Origin: SG8-41 sp036555035
GTDB lineage: Bacteria; Pseudomonadota; Gammaproteobacteria; Burkholderiales; SG8-41
Assembly (NCBI GenBank): GCA_036555035.1
Contig: DATBMB010000095.1
Coordinates: 1 to 22,331, forward strand
DNA: 22,331 bases
Direction of reading: 5' to 3'
This document shows positions 21,908 through 22,331 of the stretch, one piece after another. How positions within the stretch are numbered: position 1 is the first letter of the stretch; each line of letters begins with the position of its first letter. A model generated the notes under the pieces. It saw only the letters and a program-made list of their open reading frames with translations, had not been told where the DNA came from and ran no database searches. The position numbers and the translations under genes are program-made.

Positions 21908-22331
21908 AGAGATTCGTCGCAATTTTCGTGGTCGGGGGATTGCTCGGCAGCGCGGCGGGATTCGCGCTGGGAATATTCTTCTACCCGTATCTCTTCCTGG
22001 CCGACATCGTCGCCATGGAGAAGGTCGAGGACAAGGCGGCGCGCAAGGCCGTCGCGACCGGCATGTTCATCCACGCCAACCCCAGGGATCCCATCCACTA
22101 CGGCAAGGGCAAGCTCACGCTGTATCAGGACCTCGTGCACCTGGACGGCGACTTCGAGGTCGGCCCCGGCCCCAAGTTTCACGTGTACCTCGTGCCGGAG
22201 GCGAACGTCGTGCCCTCCACGAACGTCGCGCGTACGATGTTCGTGGACCTCGGGCGCCTGAAGGCCTTCAAAGGCAGCCAGAATTACCCGGTGCCGGCCG
22301 GCGTGGACCCCAGGAAGTACGGCAGCATCGT
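21904..22331 (+). CDS. DM13-domain membrane-anchored protein, 3' end outside window
   Basis: The frame is open to the window end, giving the first 142 residues. An N-terminal membrane anchor (about residues 4-31, with GGLLGSAAGFALGIFFYP) is followed by a DM13-like domain: GKGKLTLYQDLVHLDGDFEV, then KFHVYLVPEANV, VDLGRLKAFKGSQNYPVPAG. DM13 is a small extracytoplasmic domain proposed to bind a redox cofactor and take part in electron transfer. The overlap with the anti-sigma gene makes it the fourth gene of this operon and a candidate target or sensor partner of the sigma system. Confidence 0.88.
   Translation, partial: MKRFVAIFVVGGLLGSAAGFALGIFFYPYLFLADIVAMEKVEDKAARKAVATGMFIHANPRDPIHYGKGKLTLYQDLVHLDGDFEVGPGPKFHVYLVPEANVVPSTNVARTMFVDLGRLKAFKGSQNYPVPAGVDPRKYGSI

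Noticed and set aside
1..22331. tRNA, rRNA, CRISPR, insertion sequence or phage genes
   Set aside because: Looked for cloverleaf-like ends, regularly spaced repeats, transposase motifs and integrase motifs; none seen by eye.

Overview
This is a densely packed stretch of a high-G+C (by eye about two thirds G+C) proteobacterial chromosome, most likely a betaproteobacterium. The lineage call rests on the gene order aat - bpt - pyrD, an RnfB-type ferredoxin near nth, an orphan heme A synthase, class 2 PyrD and CxxCH cytochromes. It is an inference from content, not a phylogeny. I see 24 protein genes (two cut by the window edges), no RNA genes, no mobile element and no CRISPR array. No gene-free stretch exceeds about 130 bases.

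Layout. 1-3181: the 3' end of an aminoglycoside-phosphotransferase-like/P-loop kinase fusion, an overlapping PAS-GGDEF diguanylate cyclase, and a convergent MgtC/DUF4010 membrane protein. 3182-6327: an intergenic region with two FNR-type boxes, a cobalamin-binding radical SAM protein, and heme A synthase. 6302-8058 (minus strand): an uncharacterised lipoprotein followed by a hemerythrin protein, with a perfect FNR box just upstream; the same box faces a SAF-domain homoserine-dehydrogenase-like oxidoreductase on the plus strand. 9554-10883: an atypical Rieske protein and Cu,Zn superoxide dismutase. 10911-13807: the N-degron transferases aat and bpt, then pyrD and a short 8Fe-8S ferredoxin. 13808-16022: an M48 protease and SH3 protein on the minus strand, divergent from nth. 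16024-19971: two tandem small cytochromes c, a SulP anion transporter with a cysteine-bearing tail, and a convergent TauE/SafE exporter with an 80-residue membrane protein. 20033-22331: a PduO-type cobalamin adenosyltransferase translationally coupled to an ECF sigma factor, an RskA-type anti-sigma factor and a DM13 protein.

Common threads. Respiration, redox and oxygen handling recur: FNR boxes, hemerythrin, SodC, Rieske, cytochromes c, heme A, DM13. The part that looks least described is the lipoprotein-hemerythrin pair with its FNR box, together with the FNR-boxed radical SAM gene, whose promoter geometry puts transcription start almost on the ATG. Several other genes also have a -10-like hexamer only a few bases before their start codon, which suggests short-leader or leaderless transcripts. 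All regulatory calls are pattern matches by eye and untested.
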